NCBI GenBank assembly: GCA_050084985.1
Contig: JBITNC010000001.1
Location: 164,982,001 to 165,046,000 of the forward strand
Length of the DNA: 64,000 nucleotides
Origin: Nageia nagi
Taxonomy: Eukaryota > Pinophyta
Reading direction: 5' to 3'
The notes beneath the pieces were generated by a model. It was not told the DNA's origin, made no database searches, and saw nothing but the letters and a program-made list of their open reading frames with translations. A program made the position numbers and the translations under genes. Shown here in pieces: positions 32,690 to 45,515 of this stretch. The first letter of the stretch is position 1. Every line of letters begins with the position of its first letter.

Positions 32690-34140
32690 GCATGAGGTGT
32701 CAATTGATGCATCAAGTAATTAGTAGAGATCCTATGTACACTTCAATTTTATCCCACATGACCAACGATCTATATTGCTTGATGGATACCCTAGACTTGT
32801 CTAGCACCAAAGAGGATCTAGTGGTTATCAAAATAAAACCAATGTTGTGGTTTTCAACACCTCAAAGGCCATTGCTGACAAGACTCAGGTCACATATCGG
32901 GTCAAAGTTATTGAGATTACCTCCTCCTACACTTATCTAGGAGTACTCTTTTTGGCTTGTTTCTCGATGAGGGCGACAACCCCACCCAAAGTATGTCAAG
33001 GATATTTAACAATTTCTTCTCTCGAGAGATAGTGTGTCCAGCTCCACTTTTGTGTCACCCCATCCAACTTACAACTATTTCACACTTTGGTCATGCCTAA
33101 TAGTACTTTATGGTGTTCAGGTTTGGGGCCCCAAAATGAGGAGCTAGGATTGGGCCACAGTTGAGAGCATCTTGGTTAGCACATTGTCTCGCTCCATTCG
33201 GAGCAAGAGGATTGTCCCACATGACATCATGTTGGCTGAGTTTGGCTGCCAATGTCTATAGGTGTTTCCCCTTGCAACGTTGGTTCTTTTTCTTCGTCGT
33301 ATCCACAATCTTACATCTATTGGGGAAGGTGATCAACTCTCCCATAGAGCTTTGGCGTCATTTATGGACTTACCAGCATAGGGATGTCGCTAGTGTTGGT
33401 TCATCGAGGTCACAAAGGCATTACAACACTTCGCGTTTTTCCATCATCGACTACCTATACCTTAGGGGTACACATATAGAGACCCAGTTGATAGATTGTC
33501 ACCTATCAGTTACACGATTTATAGGGTGTATGTTTAGCATACTTGGATCGCTCCCAAACATCTTCTCACACCCAAGTTGTTGCATTACACCCATCACTTC
33601 TTGCATATTGATAGAGGGTTAATACGCCCACCTCGATACACCAATTTACACCTCTCTCTCGGCTTGAGGATTTTGCTTGGATGTTTGAAAGTGTGCTTCC
33701 ACCAACTGCGGATCAAGACGGATCAACATTTAGCATATGAGCTTCGAGTTTGTTGATTGTGCTCGTTGGAGCCTTAGATTGAGGACCACTTCATCTTCAG
33801 TTGCTTGGTTTTCTATGAGATCCAAGGACAGTACCATCTTCTTTTTCGAGACTCCCATATCTCGATCTCAACATTCTTTCAGTTCCCAAACCAATGTTGT
33901 GTGGGATTCTTATCTCAGGGAGGCGTTCCTTCATAGCAAATATCTCTTATCCGATGCCCAACACTTGATAGGTGATTGCTTGATTACTTCATACTTTCGA
34001 GCCTCCTCGAATGAGGGAGCTCGTAGGAGGAGGAGAGATGACCCTCTTCCGCCTACTTGATGCACAAGACAACGAGTGGGTGATGACTCTATTCCTCTAC
34101 GTTCTCGGTGGATCACATCTTTCTTTAGCGCCAATAGAGC
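32690..34140 (+). pseudogene. Second LINE relic, reverse transcriptase C-terminal part
   Basis: Frames shift repeatedly, but TYRVKVIEITSSYTYLGVLF (about 32890-32950), LVSTLSRSIRSKRIVPH then LAEFG (33172-33245) and EDHFIFSCLVFYEIQG (about 33780-33830) each align with the LINE at 26812-29655. An LTR interrupts it from 34144 and the LINE tail resumes at about 35430, ending GGACACTAATAT near 35640. Heavily decayed. Confidence 0.65.
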
Positions 34141-34143
34141 AAA

Positions 34144-35230
34144 TGTGACATCTCCCTTGTTTTCTAGTCATTAATTGTATGATGCGAAAGGATCTATTTG
34201 TAATATACTCTTCTTATGTATTACTCTTTATGTTGTAACTTAGGTTAGGAGACTTAATGGGTCAATGGACCCCACTGTGAGCCCCAAGTGGGACGCCCTC
34301 CTCCTAACGATAGATTAGGAGTATTTATCATGCTTGGAGATCTCGATGATGATTGTGGGAATCCCAAGATATATGTATGTGTCAGATAATCTCTTGCATA
34401 CCTGTGCCAGGCTTGGGGAGGACCCCACACCCCATGTTGGCCCAATTATGCTCCTAGATCCCATGTTTGCCCTCTTTCACCTAATGGGCATGCGTGGCAC
34501 CCCATGACCCAGTCGTTGGCATTTAACATTCCCTGGGACCCCACGTTGGCATCTCTTGCCATTAGACACCCACGTTGGGCATTTTGGGCCCCTAGGAAGC
34601 CAACATTGGAATAGAAGGAGCTAGATGGTGATTCCTAAACAGGACCTTGATAGGATAATGTATCAATAGACACAAGGGGCTCATTATTGGATACACTTGA
34701 TCATTATTGCATCTATTCTTCTACTTCGTCCAGTGGACAAGACATTAGCGGAGCGCTAATTGTATTCCTTAGGTGGAGCACCTAAGAGGGTAGCGAAGCT
34801 TTGGGATCCTGACTATCTACGGCATTGGTGGAGCACCATTGTCCATCTGGTGGTACCCGAGGATTTATTCCTACCGTTCAGTTGGTTAGCTAGAGATCGA
34901 GGAGTGCTCCTTCAGTGGAGAAGAATTGAGATCTGAGGGAATAGGTCTATCCTGTGGTTCCATGGTGATTGCAAATTGCCTTCATTGTGTTTAGTTTGGC
35001 TCTTAAGAAGCCGACGATTGCCCTAGAGGGTTTTTATGATTTTGTACTGCCTCATATTGTGAATATACTCATCGAGGGTTCCTGTATTTTACATGGTGTT
35101 GTATTGATGTGTCTTATGCATGCGTTGGCTCATTGTGATTGTTCATGCTTATGCTTATCATGCGATGTTGTTGTAATAATTGATTAGTTGGATAATGTAT
35201 GCTTAAGCTAGACGTTGACACCCTGGCATT
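34144..35230 (+). mobile_element. LTR copy nested in the LINE relic
   Basis: Starts TGTGACATCTCCC and shares, in opposite orientation, the blocks of the solo LTR at 36280-37538: GGGTCAATGGACCCCACTGTGAG, CTTGGAGATCTCGATGATGATTGTG with similar spacing, and repeated CCCACGTTGGCAT words (34400-34600). The right boundary was not defined exactly; 35230 is approximate. Confidence 0.55.
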
Positions 35231-35429
35231 GTTATTGTGAAATACTGATGTTCTAACCCTAACATTGCACTCTTGAGGGTTTGATTGTGTGTTGTGAATG
35301 CCCTAGGCCTGACGTTAGGATTTGGGGGTTGTAATTGAGCGTTTTCGAGTGGAGATTTGTTTTGGATCATCACAACAAATGTGCTCACAATAACCACAAA
35401 TCAGGGGGAGCTCAACTGGGTTGTCCAGA

Positions 35430-35645
35430 TGAGAGTCCTCCCCTTTACTAATCTTGACTATCTTGTTTTATTGTTAGATTATGTACTCCTTTTTAGGGCT
35501 TTGCCTCTCTATTGTATTTCCGCACTATTTTTCTTAGGTTGTTTCCAGTGTGGACCATCTAGGGCCCGACATGTTGCTTTATACATTTGTACCCGATAGC
35601 CCCATTGATCGCTTTTGATCACCCATGGACACTAATATATTTTCT
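35430..35645 (+). mobile_element. LINE 3' tail
   Basis: CCATTGATCGCTTTTGATCACC then CATGGACACTAATAT is the same tail as at 29595-29655 and, inverted, at 25941 and 63690. It is the end of the LINE relic that begins near 32690. Confidence 0.7.
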
Positions 35646-36279
35646 TTCTTTTCCTGTAATAAAAGAAATGCCTTCTACAGGTTCTGTGTTTACAGGATAT
35701 GTATCTGTTGCTTGCTGAAATGTGTACCCTTTCTCATGCCACATTTATTTAGGTTCTCAATAATTTATGGTATGACTGATTCACTTATCAAATTTCTCAT
35801 TTCAATAAGAGAAACTGAAGAAGTTTGAGATGATGTGTGTTACTATGACTTTTTCACATCAACTTAAACAATCGAAGTCAAGGGAATCAGTCAGATTTTT
35901 CCATCTACATTGTTAGGTGGTACTTTTAGAATTCAAGAAAACAATTGACTTTAATTTAAAAAAAATAAGAAAATATAAATCAGAATTTTGTTTTTGATCA
36001 TTTAAAATTTAATATAAATATACATGCAAAAAATCTTGAAATAACTGGAAAAAATCACTGATAATCACTGCGACTTCCCTTAGTGTCCTTGTAGCACTGA
36101 TTTTGTCCAAAAAGAATTTAATCATGTGGCTTTATGTGTGTACTCTAGAGTCAATGAAAGAATTCGGGTCATCTATGTTATATGCAAAAGCTAAAGCTTT
36201 TTTTGTTCAATGAGTTTTAACATGTAGATCTGTAATCAAAGTTGATTCTTATGGAACACAGGGCCAAGCATTGGGCAAG
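35646..36279. other. Intron sequence, nothing recognised
   Basis: AT-rich DNA without coding content, splice-linked exon or repeat structure that I can support. Confidence 0.5.
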
Positions 36280-37538
36280 TGTAGAATCCCAATTTATTCT
36301 CCAAGAGAGTATTAGCCAAACAATTATCAAATTATATCAAAATACACATTAAGCATGCTACGAACTGATCTAGGGCATCAAGCATACATGAAAATGAGCC
36401 ATGAATGCTGACGACTCACTCTACAAGCACAAATGCACCCTAATTGCCCAACATCATGCACAATGAAGCAAGATTGCACCAAACGCACCAAAATAGGAGA
36501 CAATAAGTGGAGATCAAATGTGGCACGACTGAACTAATGAATAAAAATGGGATCGATACAATACTAGGCCCTCAAGGGCTCAATGTTGGCCTCCAAGGAG
36601 CCAACTAGTGAACATTGATATGCAAGGATGAATGTTGCTGCAGATACGTTGTAGAACAACTACACTCTACTAGATCTGTGGATGCCACACTGAAGGGCTC
36701 CCTCATAGGCTAGCTCCCAACGAAGAGATTGAATGTAGTTTCGGAATACCATAGGATGGATTCAAAGGTGTAGACCGCTATGGACGCATCAAGGTAGTGC
36801 AACCTCACATCACGAATATTCACCTCAATTGCTAGTTAGAGGGTGTTCCAAGCCTCCTGGATTCTCCTTGGTTTACACACCTAAAGGTGCTTGATGCCAC
36901 TAAGATTTGAGTAGTAAAAGGGGGGGTTTTCAGTATCAAAATTAGTATATCCTTGCAATGAGGCTCCAATGCCTTATATAACATATCGCTGGATTTGGAT
37001 CTCACCTAGGAGTCATCCCCAGCTCTCCAAATCCAACATTAGCCTCTTGTTGGTCCAAGATGTCCAACGTGGGTGCCTAGGGTTCATGCATGCCCAACGT
37101 GGGTATCCAGGAGCCATAAATGCCAACGTGGGGGTCTATAGTGCCATGCATGCCTAATGTGGATCTAGGAGTCATGCCTGGGTGTTGAGGTGTCATAATG
37201 GGCCAATGTGGGGGTCTAGAAGTCTCCCCAAGGCTAGCGCAAGTGTCCAAGTCCAACGTTGGGTTCTAAGTACTTAATATACCATTTTTGATGTTACATG
37301 AGGCTTGGGATTCTCACAATCATTTTAGGATCTCCAAGTGCATAAATAATTAATAAAATAACTAATCCTAAGCTTGGGAGGAAAACATCCCATTTGGGCC
37401 TCACAATGTGGGTCCAATGGACCATAATATTTCTATCCCAAGTAACTAATAACAAATAAGTAAAGATAATAAAATATTTACAAAAGGGAACCCCTAGGAT
37501 TCCAAGTTTATTTATTTTTATTGAAAGGGGATGTTACA
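36280..37538 (-). mobile_element. Solo LTR (1259 bases)
   Basis: In - sense it starts TGTAACATCCCC and ends GGGATTCTACA. Flanks are GCAAG (36275-36279) and ACAAG (37539-37543), a five-base target duplication with one change. It includes four or five CCCACGTTGG-type repeats at about 37060-37220. No interior sequence is present on either side. Confidence 0.75.
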
Positions 37539-38870
37539 ACAAGCCTCCCACAAGTATGCAATTTGTTGATGGCTCTTCGTGCGTATTGTGCTTGTCTGCC
37601 TTCGTTTAATTTTACCTCCGTATTATTAATGTAGTTCGTCATCATAATCCTTATTATTTCCATCACCACCATTGGAATTATCTATGAAACTAATTTTTTT
37701 CCAAGAAGTAGAATTTGGTTGCTTAATGTATGCTTTGTTAATTCCCTTTTGTACTTACCGCTTTTGTTTGAGAAACATTGGCATTATTGTTTCTACCTCC
37801 TCTTCTGCAGCAATTGCTCCTTCCGCCATATAAATCAGCTTCCTAATAGTATTATTGTGAAGTATTCTACACCTCTCCTGTATTGGAATCTCAATAGAAT
37901 TGGTAGTTGTGGATGGAAGAGGATGCTATCTTGGAGAAGAGTTAACTAATACAACCTCTAGATCAGCACTAGATAGCTCCTATTTGTTGGGATGTTTTTC
38001 CTTCCTCTTACAATGTACCATCGACAATGGCAAAATGGTAAGACTTTCGAACACGTAGGTGAGGTAGCATTTCTTACCCTCTTTGAAAGGACTGATACTC
38101 CAAGGTTTCTATCTTGTAATGTTTATGCTTTGTGTTAAAATCCTAGAATAGGCCATTCAAGGATAGATACAATTGTTAGCCCACGTTTTATAAGGCATCT
38201 GGAGTTTGCTTCTAGCTCTTAGGGATATCTTCTTGACTTCGCTAAGACTCTTTGAGGTTCGAGTTCATGTTAGGTTTTGGAAGCAGTAATAGAAAGGGAA
38301 ACATATTTTGAAAGAAAAGATAACAAATAAAAGGAAATAAAGAAAAGTAAAACGAGAATGGAATGGGGACAAACTTTAAGAAGCAAGAAGGAATTCAACT
38401 CAAGTGAAGCATTGTCTAAACATTTAGCTTTCTGGGTTTGTTAGTATCTTTCATTCATTTATCAAGCCTAAGTACAAGTGACATAGTCCAAGTTGTAAAT
38501 AAACAAGAGTGCATAGCAATTTGATCTTATAGAGACCACTAGATGGAAGAAGAAGAAGAAAGGTGGGAACATCATGTTTGAATGAAAGGTTACTTGTAAA
38601 TGACATAGCAAGGAACACTTCACATGCAAGACATGAAAGAAAAGCAACTTGAACACTCTAAATGGTTTTCAACAAATTTCTCTAAAATTTACGACTTTCA
38701 AAAGAAAGGAGCATTAGCATTCAAATCATATCACAAAATGAAACAACTTTCAAATTATGAGATTCATATCCCCAAAATGGTGTATCCATTTCTTTACAAT
38801 TGCTTTCATGAAAGCTTTCTCCTTTCTACTCCAACCTATTCTACTCTATCTAACAAATGACCCCTAGGGA

Positions 38871-38880
38871 GTATTTATAG
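38871..38880 (-). promoter_or_regulatory. LTR TATA-like box
   Basis: In - sense CCTATAAATACTCCCTAGGG then GTCATTTG, about 885 bases from the LTR end at 37985, as in the related LTRs. Confidence 0.5.
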
Positions 38881-39019
38881 GTTTCCAATTTGGGCTAGTG
38901 TTGCCCTAATTAACCCTAATGCTAATAAAATAAGAACTCTTCTCCATTTAGAAAATAAACAAAGTAAATATAAAATTCTAACAAAATCTTTGGCCAGTTT
39001 CATCTTGATCTTTATGCCT

Positions 39020-39360
39020 TGGGAAGCATGTTATTCTGGATTTTTGTATTGGAAAGCATGCCATTCTGAATCTTCGCCTTGGGAAGCATGTCATTTTGAA
39101 TCTTCACTTTGGGAAGCACACCATTCTAGATTTTCGCCTTGGGAAGCGTGCCATTTTTGGATCTTTGCCTCGGGAAGCATGCCATTCTAGATCTTCGCCT
39201 TGGGAAGCATTTCATTCTGTATCTTTAGCTTGGGAAGCATGCCATTCTAGATCTTCACCCTGGGAAGCATTCCATTTTGGATCTTCACCTTCGCAAATGT
39301 GCCATTCTAGATTTTTATCTTGGAAAGTGTACCTTGGGAAGTGTGCTACTTTGGGTCTTC
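39020..39360. repeat. 30-base tandem array, about 11 copies
   Basis: Consensus CATTCTAGATCTTCGCCTTGG plus GAAGCATGC, exactly 30 bases, with substitutions in most copies. Because 30 is a multiple of three, frames stay open and read a ten-residue repeat such as SPWEACHSRS. I treat this as a satellite-like part of the LTR relic, not as a gene. Confidence 0.9.
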
Positions 39361-39479
39361 TTAATAAACTTTTTAATCCTTATTAACACCATCTTTAAGC
39401 ACCTTCACGTTAGGATATGTTCTTCATTGAACACTTCTTTTTGCACTTTGAAGTCTTCAAAATCTTGAAACAAGGAAGC

Positions 39480-42400
39480 TCCTCTTTGCTATTCACACTT
39501 TTTTAAATTTTGGCAATTTTAAGATTAAAAAAACATGCGACCAAGGATGTTTGAATTGCACCTTTCCCAGTTTTAAGATTGGGTTTGGAAAACATGCAAA
39601 TAGATTAATTGGGCACATCCTTTTATTTTTGACCCTCCTTTTGATGCCAAAAGCTGACCATTCTGGCATGAATGTTCAACAACTTCTTTAGTAATTTTTT
39701 AATTGTTTGTTGTGTATTTCCCAACAACCCTTTTTGACCTTTTTGACTTATCTTTTCATGTCAATGAATAAAAACATGTGCTTCATTTCCCAGCAGCTCT
39801 TTTCTTTGTTTTATATGCTATTTTGGCTTTTCCACAACAACCTTTGTTGACTTTTCTGACTTTTCTTTTGCTCCCAAAAGTTGCCATTTTGAAATGAACA
39901 CTTCGTCAGCCTTTTTCTTGGTTTTACATGCTATTTTGTCTTTTCCACAACAGCCTTTGTTGACCTTTTGAATTTGCTTTTTCTCCCAAAAGTTGCCATT
40001 CTAAAATAAGCGTTCCTTTTTGGGCTTTGGAGTTTTAATGCCTCACAACATGTGACTTCCCTTTATGTATTCGCATCTTTTTGCACTTTGAAGTTTTAAA
40101 TGTTTGAAACATGCATCTAGAGGGATAAAGTAGAATTTGTGGTGCAAATGGAGGGTTTGACTATGCATTTATAGTGTTCCATGGCTGCCCATAACACATG
40201 TCATATCTTGGTTGGATGGTTATTACCTCAAGACTTAAAAGTATGCACCCCTTTCCTTCCTTGTTTGCATCTCTTTGAGTTTGGATGTTTTTAAGATGAA
40301 AAACATGCGAAATAGAGGGATTTAGGCATTTTAAATCGTACCTTTTCAATTTTCAAGGTTTTGAGTCTTAAAAACATGCCAAGTGCCCTTTTTTTTCACC
40401 TTTTAGACTTAAAAAAATGTGCAATTTAGTTTTTCCAAGTTGCATCCTTTTAGATTTGCCAACTTTAAGATTAAAATACGTGCGAGTTTATCCTTTTGGG
40501 CCTTTTTGTACTTGAAATTTGCAATTCTAATCTCTCTAAGTCGCACATGTTTAAATTTGTGCAGTTTAAGACCAAAATACATGTTAATTTTTCTCATTTG
40601 GGTCGCATCTTCTCAATTCTTGAAGCTTTGAAGCTATAGGAGCATGCAACTAAGGGAATTTGAGCATTTAATAGCCTCCAAAGGTGCGACTTGGCCTTTT
40701 AGGCATTCTAAAACTTGGAAACCATACATTTTTACCCCTTTAAGTCGCACCTCCACATTGTTTTGCAATCTTGAAGCCTGAAAACATGCGACTAAGGGAA
40801 ATTTGCCTTGTAAACCCCCAAAAAGGTGCGAATTGGATCTTTTAAGCCCTTTAAGACTTTGAAATGATGCCTCAAGGGGAAAATGCCTAATTTTGGCCTT
40901 TAGACTTTCTTAAGGCCTAGATTTGGTGAGCCCAAGCTATCTTGACACTTTAACACTTGGATTTGATGTGAAATCTCTCTTCCAGCATTGCATGACCTCT
41001 GAGGTGTGAAGTTGTCCTTGGGCCCTTGGAACCATTCTTGATGATGTATGCTTGCTTCCTGGCTTCGTGAAAGTGGTCCTAGCTCCAATCATGACAATCT
41101 TTCATCTTTCTTGTCTTTGTTCCCTTTGAAGTATCTAGTATTGGTAAATAGATATGTGTCGTAAGTGGCCAAAAGAGGTGTAAAAGAGGTTCAAGCATTT
41201 CATTCTACACATCACTATCTTCATTTCTCCTTGTCGCACTAAACTTGAGTTTTAAAGCACCTTCCTTAGTCACACCATATCAAATGATTAGAAAAGCTAA
41301 GGCTTCAAAAAGGTGCGACAAGCTTATGAGCCTCATGACATGTGACTCCACCCTTTGCACACCTCCTTTGAGCCTTAAAACACATATGCTATGATTAATC
41401 AATAGGAAGGCGACATGTGTCTTAGGTGGTCAAACTGTCTATAAATACCAAGATTCAGCCTTCATTTGCTCCTCACAATGTTGTCTTCCCCAGTTAGCAT
41501 CCTCACACCACTTTGTGAGCTTAAAAATGGTAAGGAGCCAAAGACAAGCAGCTTCTCAGCTTGAAGCACCTTATTCCAGCCGACTAGCGAAGTGAACAAA
41601 AAGTTGACAGCTGTCCTGGGAGGGAAGTTGCCTATAAATAGTGGATCAAACCTTCCATTTCTCACACCCAACACACTCCACCTCCCTATGGTCGCATGCT
41701 CTTACATTTCAAAAGTTTAAATCTTCCATATGATGCAAAATGGCTAAGTGTTCTTCTCTAGTCGCATGCTTTTGAATTTTGATACTCTAAAGCTTCAAAA
41801 AGTGCGAATTCATTGAAATTCCTTCCCCTTAGTTGCATATTTCCGAATCTTGGAAGTTTAAGATTTCCCCTTGATTCAAACTTGTCAAAAGTCCCCTCTT
41901 TAGCCGCACATTTTTCAAAATTGATATTCTAGTGCTTCTTAAAGATGCGTAATGGCTCAAAAGTCTTTGCTTGGTCGTGTGCTTGCACATTTTAAGGTTT
42001 CAATGCCTCCAGTCAATGCTAAGTGCTTACACATGCCCTCCCTTTGGTCACATGTTTTTAAATTTTGAAATCTTAATGTGTTGTCTACATTGGAATTGCT
42101 CAAAACCTACCCCATCTTAGTCGCATGTTTCAGAATCCAGAATTCTAAGTTCCAGAAAGGTGTGAATGAGAAAGGTGCAAACTGCTTGAAATTTGCCTCC
42201 TCAATTTGCATGCTTCCCATTTTGAAGTCTCAAACTACAAGGAGTTAAAACTCTAATGCTTCCAATCAGTGCGAAATTGCTGAAACCAGATTCCAGTCGC
42301 ATCTTTGGAAATTTAGAGGTTTAAAAACCTTTGTTTAGTGCAAAAAACTGAATCTGTCCATCCTCCTGTCACACTATTCCAAACTTTGTAAAACCTTTTT

Positions 42401-42500
42401 GATGCAAACAAGTAAAAGGCTGTCTCCCTGTCACATATTTTCAAAGTCTTAAAGAGTTTAATGGTTCATTATGGTGCGAATGGACTATAAAGCCTGTTTG
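39480..42500. repeat. Long degenerate array of GTCGCATG / GGTGCGA units
   Basis: Roughly 80-100-base units with CATGCGAC or GTCGCATG at one edge and GGTGCGA or AGTGCGAA at the other, joined by TTTTGAAxxTTxAAGxTT-like sequence. Orientation of CATGCGAC changes between the left part (40300-40800) and the right part (41690-42500), in line with two LTRs facing each other. TATA-bearing sub-repeats occur at 41440 and 41633. Confidence 0.65.
41440..41640 (+). promoter_or_regulatory. Twin TATA-like boxes
   Basis: TCTATAAATACCAAGATTC at 41440 and CCTATAAATAGTGGATC at 41633 sit in diverged copies of a roughly 190-base segment. Their distance to the LTR end at 42883 is somewhat larger than in the other LTRs. 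Confidence 0.4.
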
Positions 42501-42883
42501 AAGGTGCAAAGATGCAAAATTTCTTCTTTCTATTCTTCTTTTTACTCTTTTTTTTTTTAATTTGAAAATCAATTTCCCTTTGTGCAGCTGTAAAATCCTG
42601 ATATGATCGTGAACTTGAATGAATTTCGGTAAAAGATAAAGAGATATTCTAAACTAGAAAACAAACTTTAGATGCCTTAAAACACAGGTTAATGACTACC
42701 ATCTCCCAATTGAATTGTTCCCAGAGATTTATAAAAGCACTTTGCATTTTTCACACATAAATCTTGGGGTATCAGTCCTTTCATGCAGGGTAGGTAACGC
42801 TATCTCACTCACATGTTTGGATGCTTTCCCATTTTGCCACGTCCTGGTGGTACTTTGTTAGAGGAAAGAAAAATGTCCCAACA

Positions 42884-45515
42884 TGGCATATTTTCCCATT
42901 GGATCTAATTCATCCCATAAAAATGAGAACATTATAATTTTGTGTCAGCAGACTCAGCACCATGTGATAAACAACAAACATGGAGAATTCACAGCCAAGG
43001 ATGTAGTGTGACCAATTGCAATACCAAAAATGTTTTAAGTGTTGGAGAACAAAATGTTAAAAGCTCAAAATATACCCAATTGATCCGTAAGTAAAATTTT
43101 CATCAAGTATCTAAGAATCAGGGGTGTTTGGTATGGTACTCCAATCAATCTTCATGTCTAGTGAGTGTCTCGGTGCAAACACATTGAACATAGAAAAGGT
43201 GTCATAAATATACTTAGCCTGATTGTGCTTGCGGATTTGAAAGGCATAAACCAACCTAAAAATGAAATGGCTGAAATTGAGAAGTCATAATGGCTTGTAT
43301 ATACACAGCCATGACTTTAATTGGCATGAAAATAAAAAAAAATTGTTGACTGACATTATGTATTATTGTCCATGTATGCATGTCTTGTATGCCCAAAATA
43401 GTATTCATCAATTCTCTTACTAGTTTTCAGTCATTAAGACATTAACAAAAACCCAAAAAACTTGAACACGAATTCAACGCACCCACATCAGAGGGTTAAC
43501 AAATTATGGAGCATCAAAGCAAGCTTTTTATCAACTTCAAAAGCTATTGCAACATTACAAAAATGAGAAGCAATCTAACATCAACCAAATGGCTAGCTAA
43601 AAGCAGCTACTAAACTCTTACCATTTTACAATCTGTTTTAATAGGCCTGTAGAGATATTTTGTGACACCAGCCTGAATCTGACGGAAATAAGATAAGTCA
43701 TTGATACAGATGACTGTCTCCAACAAACAACAGTTACAATAGATTAATCAAGTTGTTTTTTCTATTTTTAAAAAATGTACGAAAGTTAGGATATAGGTTT
43801 GAGTGGGGACTATGATCTCCCTAAAAGTGACATGAATGTTTGGAAAAGACTAGTATTAAAATATATACAATTATTTTTGTCTGCAAAATGAAAATAGATT
43901 AATTGAAACATATATAATTAGTTCTAGCAAGCTAGGTTATTGCAGAAACATTGAGAGGAGATACAAAGAAGGCTTATTTGGAGGTTGTGGATCAAAGGCA
44001 GGTTGATAAACAAATGGTGGATCTTGAAGGATGAATTGTAATGCTTTATATTGTTTGATGAGTTTTGGAGATGAACAAATGGTAGATCTGAGTGGTACTG
44101 GGATGGATTCAGTTCTTGAAACTGACTTGGGGTCAATTTGGCTGAGGGGTTGAATCACGCACATTCTGGAATGTGAGGTCCAAAACACACATTTTGAAAT
44201 TTGGGAAATTCTGATGTGCAACGGACTTCAATTGATGCATCTTGTAGAGCTGTGTGCGAATCTGATTTAAGAAAATACCAGAAAGAATGTGATTGATTTT
44301 GCTAAAGAAAATACCATTAAGGCTTTTTGTAAGCAAGAATATGTACAATCTTGGATATGAAACCCCAAGATGATGGCTATAAATCTTTTGCTATTGGTTT
44401 ATAAACACTTAAGAACTATAATTTTGAGTTCATCTAGGTAGACCCATCTAAGATGATATGCATATAAGATTATGCTAAATTAGAGGATTTAACTGAAATC
44501 AGCCTTGAATAACCCAATGTAGGCTCAAATTGTTATTTCTGCATAAATCAAATAAATCACCTAAATTATATCATTTTAGATAATTAAAGAGCAGTTTTAA
44601 TTTTTTAAATGTCTACAACGTCCTAAAGACTTGTATATAGACAACCGTGACTTTGTTTTGGCATGAAAATCAAGGTCATCTGCAAAAAGTCTTTGCAGAA
44701 AATTTGCTCATTAACTCGGTATGTTCGTCTTTCTATTCTTGAAATGGATGAAATTGGAATTGATAACAATATGCATGTACACATCCATGACTTTGTTTTT
44801 GCATTGAAATCAAGGTCACTTGCACAAGGACCGCGGCAGAAAATTTGCTGAATAAAATTATAATAACATTATATATCATTGGCTGGTATGCATGTCTTGT
44901 ATGTAAAACATGTTATTCATTGATTCTCTTGATAATTTGTCTTTCTATTTTTAAACGATGTGCAAAAATGATCGAGTGGGCTCTTGACCCCCTTATCAAA
45001 CATAGGCCACCTTTAACAGAATTTCGAACCACAAGATGAAATTTTCATTGTTTCTTGCAAGCATCTTGAAGCTTCTTTCTGAGTCATGATTCCCCAGTTT
45101 AACATTTCAGGTTTTTCCTTGTTACAACCACTCTTTTCTTTAAGTTAAGGACCAATTCCTTTATATTGAATTATGTCAACATCAATGTAAGTAACAAAGT
45201 AACATTTCTGGTAAAGAATGTTATTGAGGATTTTTTCTGTATAATACGGCTTTATCTAGATCCTGTATTATTGTCATATTTTATACAGAAAATGAGAATG
45301 AATGGTAGTCTCAAAATATGTTGCATGCAAGATAAAACATACTTCTAAATTTCATATTGCAATCCTCTAATTTGGTTTAGTTCTTAGATATATTTATTGT
45401 GTTAAATAATCTTTTAATTGTTTTTTGTTCTTTTACTTTCTTCAGTCACATTCCTCACTCTGTTTTTCGTCCTTGGTCAAATAGCTTTGACAATGCTTGG
45501 TCCTCTGATTGACAG
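42884..45515. other. Intron sequence with dispersed repeats, no gene
   Basis: Segments around 43300, 44645 and 44775 share GCCATGACTTTAATTGGCAT-like words and a following CATGTCTTGTATG stretch, so a repeat of about 130-200 bases occurs three times. 43860-44650 resembles 50390-51130 (ATTTTTGTCGACGAAATG, GAGGAGATATATAGAAG). No transposase or coding exon recognised. Confidence 0.5.

Larger units (their letters stand above)
37985..42883. mobile_element. Two LTR ends of the hairpin superfamily in inverted orientation around repeat arrays
   Basis: The left end (TGTTGGGATGTTTTTCCTTCC, 37985) is a - oriented LTR 3' end, with CTCTTTGAAAGGACTGATACTC at 38080 and a TATA box at 38871. The right end is a + oriented LTR 3' end: GGGGTATCAGTCCTTTCATG at 42765 and GAAAAATGTCCCAACA ending at 42883, with + sense TATA boxes at 41440 and 41633. 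Between lie a 30-base array and a long array of GTCGCATG / GGTGCGA units. Either two LTRs lie head to head or this is a fold-back derivative. Flanking five-base words do not match. Confidence 0.6.

Noticed and set aside
39020-39360. CRISPR-like array (30-base repeats)
   Set aside because: Repeats are directly adjacent with no spacers, and the setting is a plant nuclear genome; it is a simple tandem satellite.
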